From NCBI GenBank assembly GCA_018713425.1, contig DVOT01000088.1, positions 1-5,995 on the forward strand: 5,995 nt of DNA. Reading direction: 5' to 3'. Shown here in pieces: positions 5,947-5,995 of the stretch. How positions within the stretch are numbered: the stretch's first letter is position 1; the number at the start of each line of letters is the position of its first letter. Below the pieces are notes generated by a model. It worked only from the letters and a program-made list of their open reading frames with translations, was not told the DNA's origin and searched no databases. The stretch comes from Alectryocaccomicrobium faecavium. GTDB lineage: Bacteria > Bacillota > Clostridia > Christensenellales > Aristaeellaceae. Both the position numbers and the translations under genes were made by a program.

Positions 5947-5989
5947 CCCGACCGCTGGCCGCAAATCGTTAGATTTGCAAGCGGTCGGG
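5947..5989 (+). repeat. Two-part inverted repeat at window end
   Basis: The outer arms CCCGACCGCT (5947-5956) and AGCGGTCGGG (5980-5989) are a perfect 10-bp match. The inner arms GCAAATC (5961-5967) and GATTTGC (5972-5978) pair for 7 bp around GTTA. The arms are separated by GGCC on the left and a single A on the right. The end of the window at 5995 hides whether a T-run follows. It may be a terminator, a REP-like element or part of a larger repeat. Confidence 0.6.
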
Positions 5990-5995
5990 CAGATT

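Overview
The window reads as a piece of chromosome from a Bacillota bacterium, most likely an uncultured gut-type clostridium (Clostridia, moderately high GC by eye). The reasons are a LipO/LplB/YtcP-type sugar importer typical of that phylum, a Noc-type nucleoid-occlusion protein, strong AGGAGG-like ribosome binding sites, and factor-independent terminators. The exact genus cannot be read from the sequence.

All five genes lie on the + strand. Positions 2-3318 hold a carbohydrate ABC importer: the 3' part of a lipoprotein-type solute-binding protein (2-1162, cut by the window edge), an LplB-type permease (1384-2346) and a CarB/YtcP-type permease (2377-3318). The ATPase is not present in the window. 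Between the binding protein and the first permease is a 221-base gap with two inverted repeats (1255-1322 and 1335-1357), a layout that could set different expression levels for binding protein and permeases. Thirty-nine bases after the second permease, behind a near-perfect Shine-Dalgarno, comes a 499-residue protein of the neutral/alkaline ceramidase N-terminal superfamily (3358-4857). It has no signal peptide and carries substitutions where the true ceramidases have catalytic and metal-binding residues, so it is more likely a cytoplasmic enzyme acting on the imported substrate, or a repurposed relative, than a ceramidase.

After a 125-base spacer with a possible promoter comes a 266-residue ParB/Noc family CTPase-type DNA-binding protein (4983-5783, GTG start). 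Its specificity positions match Noc better than ParB. The last 212 bases have no convincing gene. They hold a dense set of hairpins: a 14-bp perfect stem (5794-5827), a canonical terminator with a T6 tract (5867-5904), a GCAAACGC/GCGTTTGC hairpin (5910-5927) and a two-part stem (5947-5989) at the window end.

The first four genes look like one functional unit (uptake of an oligosaccharide or glycan-derived ligand plus an intracellular processing enzyme). noc appears to be a separate housekeeping unit. The best candidates for something undescribed are the ceramidase-like protein with its altered active site coupled to a sugar importer, the atypical Noc, and the hairpin cluster at the right end.
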